Below are positions 1 to 10,400 of a stretch of DNA of 64,000 nt, in pieces. The stretch is from the NCBI RefSeq assembly GCF_001957125.1, contig NZ_MPHJ01000004.1:282690-346689 (forward strand). Reading direction: 5' to 3'. The number at the start of each line of letters is the position of its first letter. Position 1 is the first letter of the stretch. The DNA is from Shewanella sp. UCD-KL12 (lineage in GTDB: Bacteria; Pseudomonadota; Gammaproteobacteria; Enterobacterales; Shewanellaceae). Both the position numbers and the translations under genes were made by a program. The notes beneath the pieces are model-generated. The model searched no databases. It was not told where the DNA came from and was given only the letters and a program-made list of their open reading frames with translations.

Positions 1-1308
1 TGGGATGGGCTCAAACGTGCCCTACGCTCTCGTAAGCTCAGCCTAAGCTCTTTAGAGCGAGAGGTTACGCTATCAGGGACAATTTCACTCGACCCTGAAG
101 CCATTCCTCTGGATGTGAAGATAATTCTTTTCGGGGATTACCAAACTTACCAGCTACTGCAGCATTATGATCCTGAATTTAGTGAGCTATTTAGAGTAAC
201 GGCTGACTTTGAAGATGTCATGCCACGCAACGATAAATCTGAGGCGCTCTATGCCAAATTTATCTCCAGTATCGTGCACGGTAATAAGATGCTGCATTGT
301 GATCGCAATGCCATCAAGCGCATCATTGAGTTTAGCTCTCGCCAAGCGGACGATCAGAATAAGCTGTCACTGCACTCAGCGGATATTGCAAACTTACTAC
401 GTGAATCCAACTACGTGGCGCGTTCTTTAAATGCCAACATGATCAGAGCAAGTCACGTTGAGCAAGCATTACAAAACCATGAAGTGAGGATCTGCCGTTT
501 AAAAGATAATGTGATGCAGAGTTATGTGAATGGTACGACCTTAATCAGCACTGACAGTCAGGTTGTCGGCCAAGTTAATGCTTTATCTGTCATATCTACC
601 TCAGATCATCAGTTCGGTGCGCCAAACCGTATTACGGCAACAACGGCTTTTGGTGAAGGCAAGGTCTTTGATATTGAAAGAAAAGTAGATTTAGGCGGTA
701 GCTTACACTCTAAAGGCGTCATGATACTTTCCGCCTATCTTTCCTCTATTTTAGGTAAAACAGCCAAAATCCCTCTAACAACGCATATTACCTTCGAGCA
801 ATCTTATGGTGGGGTCGATGGTGACAGTGCTTCAATGGCTGAGCTATGTGCCATTGTCTCAGCCTTTTCTGACAAACCCATTAGGCAAGATATTGCTATC
901 ACAGGCTCCATGAACCAGTTTGGCGAAGCTCAGCCTATTGGAGGGGTCAATGAGAAGATTGAAGGCTTCTTTGATGTGTGTCAGATCAAGGGGCGTACAA
1001 AGCACCAAGGCGTGATTATTCCTCAGTCTAATGTGCAAAACCTGATGCTTAGACACGATATTGTTGATGCTGTTAAAAAAGGGCAATTTAATATCTGGTC
1101 TATCACTCATGTTAGCCAAGCCATTGAGCTGCTTACTGGGGTTGAGTCAGGTATTTTACTCAATAATAAAACCAGGGAGAAAGCCGGCATTAATGGCGAT
1201 AACACCACAAAGTTAAGTGCTGTGGACCACCCTGCCCACTCAGTGCTCGGTATTGCTCAGTCTCGCTTAAATCTATTAAGGCAAGCAAGTCAGCCGCAGT
1301 CATCCTAA
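1..1308 (+). CDS. Lon-like ATP-dependent protease, C-terminal part (5' end outside window)
   Basis: The reading frame is open from base 1, so this is the 3' part (435 codons) of a longer gene. The visible part holds the end of the AAA+ ATPase lid and a complete Lon-type S16 protease domain. The catalytic dyad is visible: Ser in GDSASMAE (codon at 826) and Lys in GGVNEKIEG (codon at 955). The arrangement fits the LonB/YcbZ-type proteins of gammaproteobacteria, which lack the long N-terminal domain of classical Lon. Family knowledge gives a role in degrading cytoplasmic proteins; substrates cannot be read from the sequence. The C-terminal 50 residues after the protease core are low in conserved features. 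A strong hairpin terminator follows. Confidence 0.88.
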   Translation, partial: WDGLKRALRSRKLSLSSLEREVTLSGTISLDPEAIPLDVKIILFGDYQTYQLLQHYDPEFSELFRVTADFEDVMPRNDKSEALYAKFISSIVHGNKMLHCDRNAIKRIIEFSSRQADDQNKLSLHSADIANLLRESNYVARSLNANMIRASHVEQALQNHEVRICRLKDNVMQSYVNGTTLISTDSQVVGQVNALSVISTSDHQFGAPNRITATTAFGEGKVFDIERKVDLGGSLHSKGVMILSAYLSSILGKTAKIPLTTHITFEQSYGGVDGDSASMAELCAIVSAFSDKPIRQDIAITGSMNQFGEAQPIGGVNEKIEGFFDVCQIKGRTKHQGVIIPQSNVQNLMLRHDIVDAVKKGQFNIWSITHVSQAIELLTGVESGILLNNKTREKAGINGDNTTKLSAVDHPAHSVLGIAQSRLNLLRQASQPQSS

Positions 1309-1330
1309 TCAGGTAACAAGGCATAAAAAA

Positions 1331-1354
1331 GGCCGAAACAGTCATGTTTCGGCC
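1331..1354. terminator. Bidirectional intrinsic terminator between the lon-like gene and ppaC
   Basis: Perfect 10-bp stem GGCCGAAACA / TGTTTCGGCC with a 4-base loop, preceded by A6 and followed by a T-rich tail. It lies between two convergent genes and can serve both. Confidence 0.9.
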
Positions 1355-1398
1355 TTTCTTTTAAACCGCTACCTTGATGGTAGTCAGCGGTAGTAATA

Positions 1399-2319
1399 TT
1401 AAGCTAGCGCTTCTTGCAGATTTGGTACAACTTGTTTTTTACGGCTTAGTACACCATCTAACCATACACGGCCATTTTCTGTCGCTTTTCCGTATGCACG
1501 CTCTGTTAAGCTTGCATCATCACTGACGATCAACAACTCTGATCCCTCTTTCATGATGTCAGTCAACAGCAACAACATACTGTGACGTTCGCCTTCAGCT
1601 TTAAGTGCTGCAATATCGGCTTCAAGCTCAGCTTTGATATCATCAAAAACCGCAAGGTCAATCACTTCTAGTTGACCAATACCGACCAAATGGCCGTTCA
1701 TGTTGAAATCTTTAAAGTCACGCATGACCAATTCACGTACAGGCGTACCGTCGACGGCAGATTTCACTCTGAACATCTCCATACCTAGCTCTTTAAAGTC
1801 TTCAATTCCAGCTATTTCAGCTAGCGCTTCAACACACTTGATATCGGCAGTGGTACAGGTTGGCGATTTAAAAATAACCGTATCACTCAAGATAGCGCAC
1901 ATCATAATTCCTGCGATCTCTTTTGAGATTTCAACATTATGAAAGTCGTACATCATCTTAATAATCGTGTTACTACAGCCTACTGGACGGATCCAACACT
2001 CTAGTGGAGTAGAGGTTGTTAAGTCACCAAGTTTATGATGATCAACAATACCGACAATTGTCGCTTCGGCAATATCATCTGGCGCTTGAGTAAGTTCAGA
2101 GTGATCAACAATATATACCTCTTCACCGGCATAGCTTGTTTTAAATTCTGGGGCTTCGAAACCAAATTTATCTAGAATAAAAGCTGTTTCAGGCGACAAC
2201 TCACCTAAACGAGCTGGAATTGATGGCTCACCGATCTGGTTTTTAAGGTGTGCAAGTGCGATTGCACCACAAATTGAATCTGAATCTGGGATCTTATGGC
2301 CCACTACATACACTGACAT
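1399..2319 (-). CDS. ppaC: Manganese-dependent inorganic pyrophosphatase (family II, DHH/DHHA2)
   Basis: Cytoplasmic enzyme that hydrolyses pyrophosphate to two phosphates. The N-terminal DHH domain has GHKIPDSDS near the start (canonical GHxNPDTDS), the VDHSE motif and the signature DHH in IVDHHKLGD. The C-terminal DHHA2 domain ends in SRKKQVVP, the substrate-binding loop of family II enzymes. The length (306 aa) is normal for the family. A good ribosome-binding site (AAAGGAG) lies just upstream of ATG. It is transcribed alone, convergent with the lon-like gene. Family II pyrophosphatases are common in Firmicutes and found in Vibrio and Shewanella. Confidence 0.95.
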   Translation of the reverse strand: MSVYVVGHKIPDSDSICGAIALAHLKNQIGEPSIPARLGELSPETAFILDKFGFEAPEFKTSYAGEEVYIVDHSELTQAPDDIAEATIVGIVDHHKLGDLTTSTPLECWIRPVGCSNTIIKMMYDFHNVEISKEIAGIMMCAILSDTVIFKSPTCTTADIKCVEALAEIAGIEDFKELGMEMFRVKSAVDGTPVRELVMRDFKDFNMNGHLVGIGQLEVIDLAVFDDIKAELEADIAALKAEGERHSMLLLLTDIMKEGSELLIVSDDASLTERAYGKATENGRVWLDGVLSRKKQVVPNLQEALA

Positions 2320-2506
2320 TGATAACTCTCCTTTAATTAGCTCTATTCTACCAAACTCATTCCGTTTGAAAAAGATTTACTGCGAATAAGCCCAGTAAGA
2401 GAGGATTATATTCAATGGTTATGATTCCTTAGAGGGACACAGAACAAAGAGTGTGCAAGTCAGCTTAGAATATCTCGCGCAGTACTCATGGAAAATCGTG
2501 AGTGAA

Positions 2507-2580
2507 GAAGTCATTAGCGCAGAAAGGGATTAACGGAGGAAGTCATTAGCGCAGAAAGGGATTAACGGAGGAAGTCATTA
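2507..2580. repeat. Tandem repeat, 32-bp unit, 2.3 copies
   Basis: Two identical 32-bp units (2507-2538 and 2539-2570) and a 10-base start of a third (2571-2580). The last copy contains the 3' end and stop codon of the adjacent minus-strand gene, so the array is a duplication of that gene's terminal codons plus stop. Confidence 0.9.
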
Positions 2581-3365
2581 ACAATTTTTTGCATCTCTCC
2601 AGTCCGTCGCATATCGTAAATAATCATATCGAGTTGCTTTTTGAAATTTTCTTTAAAGGGATACTTGCCATCATCCATAGCTGTATAACCAACAAAACCT
2701 TGCTCTATACTCACTGTGGCTCCCTCCATCAAAATGGCGTGCTTGCCTCCCTCATCGTACTCTCCAGCTAACTTAAGCTGTTTCAGCTCCCACAGGATAG
2801 AGATCCTATCATTTAGATAGCAATCTATTCGCTTGAGCCCTAGTTGTAATAGGTTTTCTCGGTTTCCTTTTGCTTCACTGACTGTGATCTTCTCATCCTT
2901 TACTGCCTGCCAGAAAGCTTCGCCACCTAAATGGAAACCTGAATTAATCCCGATAATTAACCCATAATAATCTTCAGGCCAATTGAGCCTTAGCGCCCTG
3001 AAAAATAACTCTTCTCGGCACATGACAATCACCCTTTCATCCAAGATGGGCATAGAGTAAGGCCAGATATAGGGTCTTTTTTCAACATGAAAATAGGGGG
3101 GGTAAATAGCAAACCCCTCTCCATTTTCTATTAAGCGCAAGCCCCTTTTCCAGGGCACAGCGACAAGATTAACCTTATAGCCCTTCATCCTAGATGTAGC
3201 GAGTTTAATAATTTGAGAGTAAATGCCTTTCAGCTCTCCCCTCTCGGTGTAGGAATAAGGCGGATAATTAGAATCAGCGTAGAGAGTCACTTCGATATCT
3301 TCAGCAAATGTAGCTATCGAGAAACATGCTAAATACAGCCCTATCAGTAACAGCCTGAGCTTCAC
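2562..3365 (-). CDS. Periplasmic substrate-binding protein of the SBP family 3 type
   Basis: 267 aa with a clear Sec signal peptide (positive KLR, hydrophobic core, cleavage near TFA-ED). The mature start, VTLYADSNYPPYSYTERGELKG, split here as ADSNYPPYSY then ERGELKGIYSQI, is the typical beginning of family-3 amino-acid-type binding proteins. There is no adjacent ABC permease or ATPase. It is therefore an orphan binding protein, as is common in Shewanella; ligand unknown. The stop codon lies in the second full copy of a 32-bp tandem repeat, so the terminal codons are duplicated downstream. Confidence 0.75.
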   Translation of the reverse strand: MKLRLLLIGLYLACFSIATFAEDIEVTLYADSNYPPYSYTERGELKGIYSQIIKLATSRMKGYKVNLVAVPWKRGLRLIENGEGFAIYPPYFHVEKRPYIWPYSMPILDERVIVMCREELFFRALRLNWPEDYYGLIIGINSGFHLGGEAFWQAVKDEKITVSEAKGNRENLLQLGLKRIDCYLNDRISILWELKQLKLAGEYDEGGKHAILMEGATVSIEQGFVGYTAMDDGKYPFKENFKKQLDMIIYDMRRTGEMQKIVNDFLR

Positions 3366-3620
3366 ATTATCTCTCCCTGAACTTGATGCATATCGCTATT
3401 ACTCCTTTAAGCCCTATCTTGTGGTGCCGAGTCACTCAAACAGATTTAGAAAAATAAATGAAGGGAAACGTATCCAGGCACGCATTACCTATGCAGCTAA
3501 ATGTAGTTTAAATCGACAAGTTTTGCTCTTTCACTTCATGAATAACTTGTTATATGTCAAAGATGTGAATCGATGCAGCAAAAAAGATTGCCAGCAATAA
3601 GATTACTGCTACACTAATAA

Positions 3621-3636
3621 CTGTATAAACATACAG
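3621..3636 (+). promoter_or_regulatory. LexA (SOS) box upstream of umuDC
   Basis: CTGTATAAACATACAG fits the LexA consensus CTG-N10-CAG with CTGT/ACAG arms. It lies 23 bp before the umuD start, where LexA would block the promoter. This predicts DNA-damage induction of umuDC. The upstream stretch 3366-3620 shows nothing else that can be supported. Confidence 0.92.
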
Positions 3637-3659
3637 TCATTAGTGTAGAGTGAAGTAAC

Positions 3660-4079
3660 ATGATGAAAGTGATCCCGATATCTGCAAGTGCTGGTATTAC
3701 TGGCTTTGAGTCACCAGCTGCAGACTATAAGCAGCTCCCCCTTAGCTTAGATGAGCTACTCGTTGAGCACCCGAGCGCCACCTTCATCGGTCAGGCTAGT
3801 GGCGGCTCTATGCAAAACGTAGGGATTTTTGATGGTGATATCCTTATCGTAGATAGACATGTTTCAATTCAAAATCAAGACGTTATCGTAGCGAATTACA
3901 ATGGCAGCTTTGTCTGCAAAATTATTGATACTAACAGGCGATTATTGCTCTCGGCCAATGATGAACATCACCCCGTCACGATACATGAGTATGACCAATT
4001 TAGTGTAGAAGGCGTTGTAGTACGCTCTATACGTTGCCATCGACCAAGCCCATTACTATCAAAGCCGCAAATAGGATGA
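3660..4079 (+). CDS. umuD: UmuD, LexA-like self-cleaving subunit of DNA polymerase V
   Basis: 139 aa, the usual UmuD length. The peptidase S24 fold shows the catalytic Ser50 in GGSMQ and Lys87 in FVCKII. The self-cleavage site is Ala11-Gly12 (SASAG), the generic LexA/UmuD bond rather than the Cys-Gly of E. coli UmuD. In known systems RecA filaments trigger cleavage to UmuD', which joins UmuC for translesion synthesis. It is followed after 49 bp by umuC and preceded by a LexA box. The start could equally be the second ATG (3663); the ribosome-binding site is weak. Confidence 0.95.
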   Translation: MMKVIPISASAGITGFESPAADYKQLPLSLDELLVEHPSATFIGQASGGSMQNVGIFDGDILIVDRHVSIQNQDVIVANYNGSFVCKIIDTNRRLLLSANDEHHPVTIHEYDQFSVEGVVVRSIRCHRPSPLLSKPQIG

Positions 4080-4128
4080 GCCTTCTTGAGGTGAAAATAT
4101 TTAACAGAAGCGACATAAAAGGGGCAAT

Positions 4129-5382
4129 ATGTTTGCCTTAGTCGATGCTAACTCCTTTTATTGCAGCGCTGAACAGGTATTTCGTCCTGAATGGCGCGGA
4201 CGCCCTATTGTGGTGTTATCTAATAACGATGGGTGTATTGTGGCGGCAAATCGTCAAGCATGCGCTTTGGGAATACCTAAATTTGAACCTTACTTTAAAG
4301 TAAAGTCCCAATGTGAGCATTTAGGCGTCATTGCACTTAGCAGTAATTATGAACTTTATGGCTCGTTATCAGCCAACATGATGGAGGTGATTGGCAGGTT
4401 TGCTCCCGAACAGCATATCTACAGTATCGATGAATCCTTCTTGTCATTTAAACATTGTTATCCCGCTATTCCCTGCCTGATAAAACACGGGGAAGCACTA
4501 CGAAAAACGGTATGGAAAGAGACACGTCTCGCCGTTTCTGTAGGCATCGGCGAGACATTAACCTTAGCTAAAATTGCCAACCATGCAGCGAAGAAGCTCC
4601 CTGACTATAGAGGGGTCTGCTTGATTGATAATTCAGCCCAACGCAAAGCAATTCTGTCACAAATGCTGCCTAATGATGTATGGGGTATAGGTCGGCGCCT
4701 ATCAAAAAGACTTGATCTGATGGGAATAAAAACGGCTTATGCACTATCCCAGATGGCACCAGGACTTGCGAGGAAACAATTTAGCATTGAGGTCGAGCGC
4801 ACAGTACGCGAACTTAATGGGGAAATTTGTAAAGGCTGGGATCAAACTCGAGCCGATAAGCAGCAGATTTTTTCAACCCGCAGTATGGGTGAGCGGATCA
4901 CAGACTCAGTATCACTGCAGCAGGCTTTGAGTAAACATGTCGGCATAGCAACAAGCAAAGCAAGGGAGCAAGGCTCTCTGTGCTCTGTATTACTTATCTT
5001 TGCATCAAACTCCCCTTTCGACGAGCAACCTACAGGGTTCAAGATCACCCATCGTTTTGCCTATCCGACAAACAATACCGCAGAGATAACAAAAATAGTG
5101 ACAGGTATAGCTCAGCGCCAATTCAGGTCAGGTGTACGCTATTATAAGGTTGGCGTGGGACTTATCGATCTAGTCAATGAAGTACATCACCAGCAAGATC
5201 TATTCGCACCGCAAAGAAACTCAGCGTTGATGGAGGTGTATGATAGCCTAAACCATCGATATGGCGCAGATTCAGTGTTTATGGCGGCACAGGGGATCAC
5301 ACCAAAGTGGAGCATGAGAAGACAATACTTGACCCCTCAATACACCACCTGCTGGCAAGATATTCCCCAAGTGTCTTGCTAG
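4129..5382 (+). CDS. umuC: UmuC, catalytic subunit of error-prone DNA polymerase V
   Basis: 417 aa Y-family polymerase (E. coli UmuC is 422 aa). The catalytic acidic residues are visible: Asp6 in LVDANSFY and Asp101-Glu102 in YSIDESF. The C-terminal little-finger domain and the DUF4113-like tail (FMAAQGITPKWSMRR) are present, so the protein looks intact. It forms an SOS operon with umuD. Role: bypass of DNA lesions with reduced fidelity. It is convergent with the next gene, 20 bp away, with no strong terminator between them. Confidence 0.96.
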   Translation: MFALVDANSFYCSAEQVFRPEWRGRPIVVLSNNDGCIVAANRQACALGIPKFEPYFKVKSQCEHLGVIALSSNYELYGSLSANMMEVIGRFAPEQHIYSIDESFLSFKHCYPAIPCLIKHGEALRKTVWKETRLAVSVGIGETLTLAKIANHAAKKLPDYRGVCLIDNSAQRKAILSQMLPNDVWGIGRRLSKRLDLMGIKTAYALSQMAPGLARKQFSIEVERTVRELNGEICKGWDQTRADKQQIFSTRSMGERITDSVSLQQALSKHVGIATSKAREQGSLCSVLLIFASNSPFDEQPTGFKITHRFAYPTNNTAEITKIVTGIAQRQFRSGVRYYKVGVGLIDLVNEVHHQQDLFAPQRNSALMEVYDSLNHRYGADSVFMAAQGITPKWSMRRQYLTPQYTTCWQDIPQVSC

Positions 5383-5402
5383 GTAGCTTGCCTCAATAGT
5401 TG

Positions 5403-5777
5403 CTACCGCTTACGGCTCCCAGGCAAGGCCTTTGGCAAAGCATTATTAACATGGGGGTCATGTTCGGCATTATCTTTCACGTTTTGATCAACAAACTTAT
5501 AATAGCCCTCTTTGACACGCGTCCACATTCCGTGTGAAAGATCAGCCCCCTGCTCCTGTATAAGTTGTTGAAATAATTCTAAATCGCAGTGTGTAGCATC
5601 ATAGGCCATTTTTAACGTTGCTGATGCTTCATCATAAGAGACACTTTCAATTCCTATGACATGATCAATGCGAGCAATAATAGTCGCCTTATTATCTTGT
5701 GTTACTCCCTCTAACTTGAGATAGCGAACGACCAGGTTTTCTTCCTTTACTCCTGCACGATATGCTAAGTCACCCAT
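5403..5777 (-). CDS. Small protein with a ferredoxin-like, HMA-type domain lacking metal-binding cysteines
   Basis: Start set at 5777 because AAGGAG sits 7 bases before this ATG; the longer frame would start upstream of that ribosome-binding site. 124 aa. Residues about 18-80 (RYLKLEGV, then IDHVIGIESVSYDEASATLKMAYD) read like the beta-alpha-beta-beta-alpha-beta pattern of heavy-metal-associated domains, but the CxxC motif is absent. The C-terminus is basic and disordered-looking (PKALPGSRKR). No function can be assigned. Domain assignment is from pattern only. Confidence 0.7.
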   Translation of the reverse strand: MGDLAYRAGVKEENLVVRYLKLEGVTQDNKATIIARIDHVIGIESVSYDEASATLKMAYDATHCDLELFQQLIQEQGADLSHGMWTRVKEGYYKFVDQNVKDNAEHDPHVNNALPKALPGSRKR

Positions 5778-5801
5778 AAGATTCTCCTTATTACTACACA
5801 A

Positions 5802-6209
5802 TTACTACAAAGCGCTTTAACTAAAAAGTAATCACTTTAGGTTAGTCTATGACTTTTATGAGAAAAACCTAATAAATGATCTCATTACTCAATACACCTT
5901 AACACGCAGTTTTTCTAATTTAGTGATATTGATCAATATTATGTTGGCAAATTCACTAAATGTAAAAAACATTAAAAATTGCAACCTTTATAAGCTCAAA
6001 AATCTACCGAGAAAAAATCAATAATTATCATTGATATCAATAGATAAGAAATATTTTAATTTTTCTCAAGTGAGCATATCGAACATACATACATATTTAC
6101 ATAATGGCCATGTAACATTGATGCAGATCATTTAACATGTGGGAGTAAAAAAATCTTTCGCCGATAATGATAAAAACAGAAATTCAGGCTTCAACAAGAG
6201 GAAGTGTTC
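5802..6209. promoter_or_regulatory. AT-rich intergenic region with short palindromes upstream of the RND operon
   Basis: About 400 bp without a gene. It contains perfect palindromes ATATTGATCAATAT (5926-5939) and ATTGATATCAAT (6030-6041), and an inverted repeat TTACAT-N7-ATGTAA near 6098-6116. These are candidate operator sites for the RND operon, but AT-rich DNA makes palindromes by chance. No regulator gene is adjacent. Confidence 0.3.
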
Positions 6210-7400
6210 GTGGCTACAAAAAAACAGATTATTTTGCCTATTGTCGTTCTTTCAGTAGGAATTGGGAGCTTCTTAGGGATTTCAGCAATGAAGAAACCAC
6301 CTGAAGAGAAAGAAGCTGTAGACAATACCCCGCTCGTCGCGTTTAAGCAGGTTGAACTCAATCCGATGACTTTTGCGGTGAGCTCTTATGGTGTTGTTAA
6401 TGCAAAATATGAAACTGAGTTAGTATCACAGGTAAATGGTGAGATAGTTTTCCTATCCGATACATTCGTGCGTGGCGGTTTCGTCAAGAAAGGGGAAGTG
6501 CTCGCTAGAATTGATTCGAGTGATTACGACGCCGATCTTATTGATGCCGAAGCAAGCTTAGCATCGGCCAGAGCAACCTTAGTACAAGAGAAAGCTTACG
6601 GTAAGGTTGCCGAGGAGGAGTGGAAACGAATTAAAGACGGCGTGCCAACCGAATTAAGTTTGCGTAAACCTCAGCTTGCACAAGAGATTGCTAGACTCAA
6701 CTCCTCAGAAGCAGGTCTTAAACGAGCACTACGTAATGTAGAGCGCACAACAATCAAGGCCCCCTATGACGCTCTTATTGAAAGCCGAAATATAGGTTTA
6801 GGTTCCTATGTGAGTATGGGAACACCATTAGGTAAGGTGTTGAGCACTCACAAGGCTGAGATCCGTTTGCCTTTGGCAGATAAAGAGATCCAATACCTTA
6901 TCGATAAGGGTAGAAATTCAGACGTGACGCTTGTTGCTGACTTTAGCGGTGCCAAGCAGGAGTGGTCTGGAAAAATTGTCCGCAGTGAAGGTGTAATTGA
7001 TAGTCGTAGTCGCATGACCTACCTAGTTGCAGAAGTTATCGACCCCTATGGATTGAACTCAGATAAAAATGCGCTGAGATATGGCACATATGTCACCGCG
7101 AATATTGCTGGTACACAAGCAGGTGAAGTCGCTGTAATGCCAAGACACTTGGTCGTCAACGGGAAAATTGCCGTACTTGATGAAGATAACAAGCTTAGCT
7201 ATAAAAATGTCAATGTTATTCGTCAGTTTGGCGCAGAGGTGGTGATATCTGAAGGTCTAGCACAAGGGATGAAAGTGATCACCTCGGCGTTAGATTACCC
7301 AGTAGAAGGCATGCAACTTGCGTTACCAGAGGATAAGTTACTGCAGCAAGATGAAGTCAATGAGACCGAGACTCAGCTTGCTATGGAAGAGAAGGAATAA
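6210..7400 (+). CDS. RND efflux periplasmic adaptor (membrane fusion protein)
   Basis: 396 aa from the GTG at 6210; GAGGAAG lies 6-7 bases upstream of this codon, whereas the GTG at 6204 is too close. An N-terminal membrane anchor (residues about 7-25) is followed by the adaptor order: lipoyl half (VNGEIVFLSDTFVRGGFVKKG), helical hairpin, lipoyl half (TTIKAPYDALIESRNIGLGSYV), beta-barrel and membrane-proximal domains. It links the inner-membrane pump to an outer-membrane channel. The permease gene follows after 3 bp, so the two form an operon. The substrate is unknown. No TolC-like gene is nearby, so a TolC encoded elsewhere is likely. Confidence 0.9.
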   Translation: MATKKQIILPIVVLSVGIGSFLGISAMKKPPEEKEAVDNTPLVAFKQVELNPMTFAVSSYGVVNAKYETELVSQVNGEIVFLSDTFVRGGFVKKGEVLARIDSSDYDADLIDAEASLASARATLVQEKAYGKVAEEEWKRIKDGVPTELSLRKPQLAQEIARLNSSEAGLKRALRNVERTTIKAPYDALIESRNIGLGSYVSMGTPLGKVLSTHKAEIRLPLADKEIQYLIDKGRNSDVTLVADFSGAKQEWSGKIVRSEGVIDSRSRMTYLVAEVIDPYGLNSDKNALRYGTYVTANIAGTQAGEVAVMPRHLVVNGKIAVLDEDNKLSYKNVNVIRQFGAEVVISEGLAQGMKVITSALDYPVEGMQLALPEDKLLQQDEVNETETQLAMEEKE

Positions 7401-7403
7401 TCC

Positions 7404-10400
7404 ATGACAGTAACCAATGATAACGAGCGCCCTTTAGCTAAACATGAGGATACGCAAACAGGGATAATAGCCTGGTTTGCTCGCAATAGTGTCGCAGCAA
7501 ACCTGTTAATGATCATTATTATCTTAGGTGGACTATTAACGGCGGATACGATTCGCAAACAGTTCTTCCCACAAGTTGAGATCAACTGGGTTGAGTTTAA
7601 CGCTTTCTACCCTGGCGCAGCCCCTCAGGAAGTTGAAGAGGGGATCACGATTAAAGTTGAAGAGGCCTTAGAAAGTGTTCAAGGCCTTAAACGTGTCATC
7701 ACCTATTCAAATAGAAACTCAGCAACTGGCTACTTTAGAATTGAAGATTCCTATGATCCTCAAATCGTTCTCGATGAGATAAAGTCAGAAATAGATTCAA
7801 TCTCAAGTTTCCCTGATGGTATGGAACGCCCAAAAATAGAGCGCATAAAATTACGTCAAGAAGTGATGTATATGAGCCTCTATGGTGATATGACTCCAAG
7901 GCAGCTTAAAGAGCTAGGAGAGAAGATCCATGATGAGCTCATGCAGCTCCCGCGGGTTAATATCACTGAGTTTTACGGTGGTCTTGGTTATGAAATCGCT
8001 ATTGAAGTCAGCAGAGATAGATTAAGAGAGTTTGGTTTAAGCTTTAATGATGTTGCTGATGCTGTACGCGGTTTTTCAAGAAATATGTCAGCCGGCCAGA
8101 TCCGTGCTGAAAACGGTTACATCAATCTACGAGTACAAAACCAAGCCTATGTAGGCTATGAATTTGAAAACCTCCCACTCATAACCTTAGAAGATGGAAC
8201 TAACGTACTACTCGGTGATATCGCCACTGTGGTCGATGGTTTTGAGGAGGGAATACAATACTCTAAATTCAATGGTAAAAATTCAGTCACCTTCTTTATT
8301 GGTGCCGCTAACGATCAGAGTATGACTGATGTCGCTGACGTCGTTAAAGAGTACGTGGCAGAAAAGCAGTTAGAACTCCCCGAAGGCCTAAAGTTAGAGA
8401 CTTGGGTCGACATGACCTACTATCTAGAGGGACGGTTAGACCTTATGTTAGATAGTATGAAAACAGGTGCTGTACTGGTCTTTATGATGCTAGCGCTGTT
8501 TCTACGTGTCCGCCTTGCTTTCTGGGTCATGATGGGGTTACCAGTGTGTTTCCTCGGCACCCTACTCTTTATGCCTATGGCAATGATTGATGTCACTGTA
8601 AATGTGATCAGCCTTTTTGCCTTCATATTAGTACTCGGTATTGTCGTCGATGACGCCATTGTTATGGGGGAAAGCGCCCATGATGAGTGTGAGCGAAACG
8701 GGCAAAACCTTGATAACGTGATCCGTGGCGTAAAGCGTGTTGCTATGCCTGCAACCTTTGGTGTGCTAACAACCATAGCAGCTTTCCTACCGATAACCTT
8801 AGATGACGGCCCCTCTTCGGCATTCGGTCAAGCCATTGGTTATGTTGTGATCTTATGTCTCATTTTCTCTCTGGTTGAATCTAAGCTTATTTTACCTGCT
8901 CACTTAGCGAGAATGAAACAGAAGACAATCGTAAAACCTGGTTCTCGTAACCCTTTAGACTGGCTTAGAAACGGCGTTAACTTTATTCAAGATAAAGTCG
9001 ACACTGGACTACAGTCCTTCATAAAGAACATTTATCGCCCTAGCCTAACGAAAGCTGTCGAATACCGTTATGCCATCATTATGTTGTTTATCAGCTTTAT
9101 CTTAGTTTGTGCAGGTCTTTATGCTGGAGGCATGATCCGCTTCATCGGTCAGCCTAAGATCCCACATGACTTCCCACGTATTAACTTTGAGATGAACGTT
9201 GATGCTTCAGAAAAAGCGACCCTTTCAGCTGCACTCGCCATAGAAAAAGCCCTTTATGATGTCGATAAAGAGCTAGAAGAAAAATATGGGCAAGGCATGA
9301 TCTCAGATATGCAGGTCGACTTAAGGGGACGCACCTCGGCTGAAGTGATGACAAAACTGGTCGATCCAGAGATCAGGCCATTAGATACCTTTGCTTTGGC
9401 TGAACTTTGGCGACAGGCCATGCCGCTCATTCCGGGAATGAAGTCGTTTGAAGTGCAAGATAACCTCTTTGGAGGAGGTCGGGATGATGGAGACATAAGC
9501 TTCCGCCTTGAGAGTAAGCATGAAGAGCAGCTCGTTGCAGCTTCAAAGGAGCTAAAAGCTAAACTGAATACGCTTAAAGGGGTTGGAGATGTTAACGACA
9601 GTCGCCAATCAAGCGCAAAAGAGGTGCAGTTTGAACTTAAACCCCAAGCTTATGGCCTCGGGTTAACCTTAGCCAATATCGCTTCTCAAGTTGGCAATAG
9701 CTTCTATGGTCTTGAAGCACAACGTATCTTAAGAAATGGTGAGGAGATTAAAGTGATGCTGCGCTACCCAGAGGAGCAGCGTAACTCAATCGCTCAGGTT
9801 TCAGAGGTGATGATTGTGACTCCGCAAGGGGTAGAAGTTCCCCTATCAGAAGTTGCCATCATTCATGTGACCCAAGGTGTTAATGGTATACGCCGCGAAA
9901 ACGGCAACCGTACCATTAATGTTTGGGCATCGGTTGATGCAGATCAAGCTGAACCTTTTAAGCTTGCAGAGGAGATCCGTGATAACTTTATGCCCGAGTT
10001 ACTGAAAAAGTATCCTCGTGTTAAAAGTGAAGTATCGGGTAATATACAAGAGCAGATGGATAGCGCTAAAACACAGATGAGGGATTTTATTATATCCTTG
10101 CTGATCATATACAGCCTGTTGGCTATCCCACTTAAATCGTACTCACAGCCAATTATGATCATGTCAGTGATCCCATTTGGTGTCATTGGCTCAGTAGTAG
10201 GTCATATGATCATGGGCATTGATTTAAGTGCGCTATCACTGTTCGGCATCATTGCAGCAGCTGGTGTCGTAGTAAATGATTCCTTGGTGATGGTTGATTA
10301 CATTAACAAATCAAGAGAAGCTGGTATTGAAATGAAACGAGCGGTGCTAGAAGCTGGCTGCAGACGTTTTAGAGCGATCATGTTGACATCTCTCACCACT

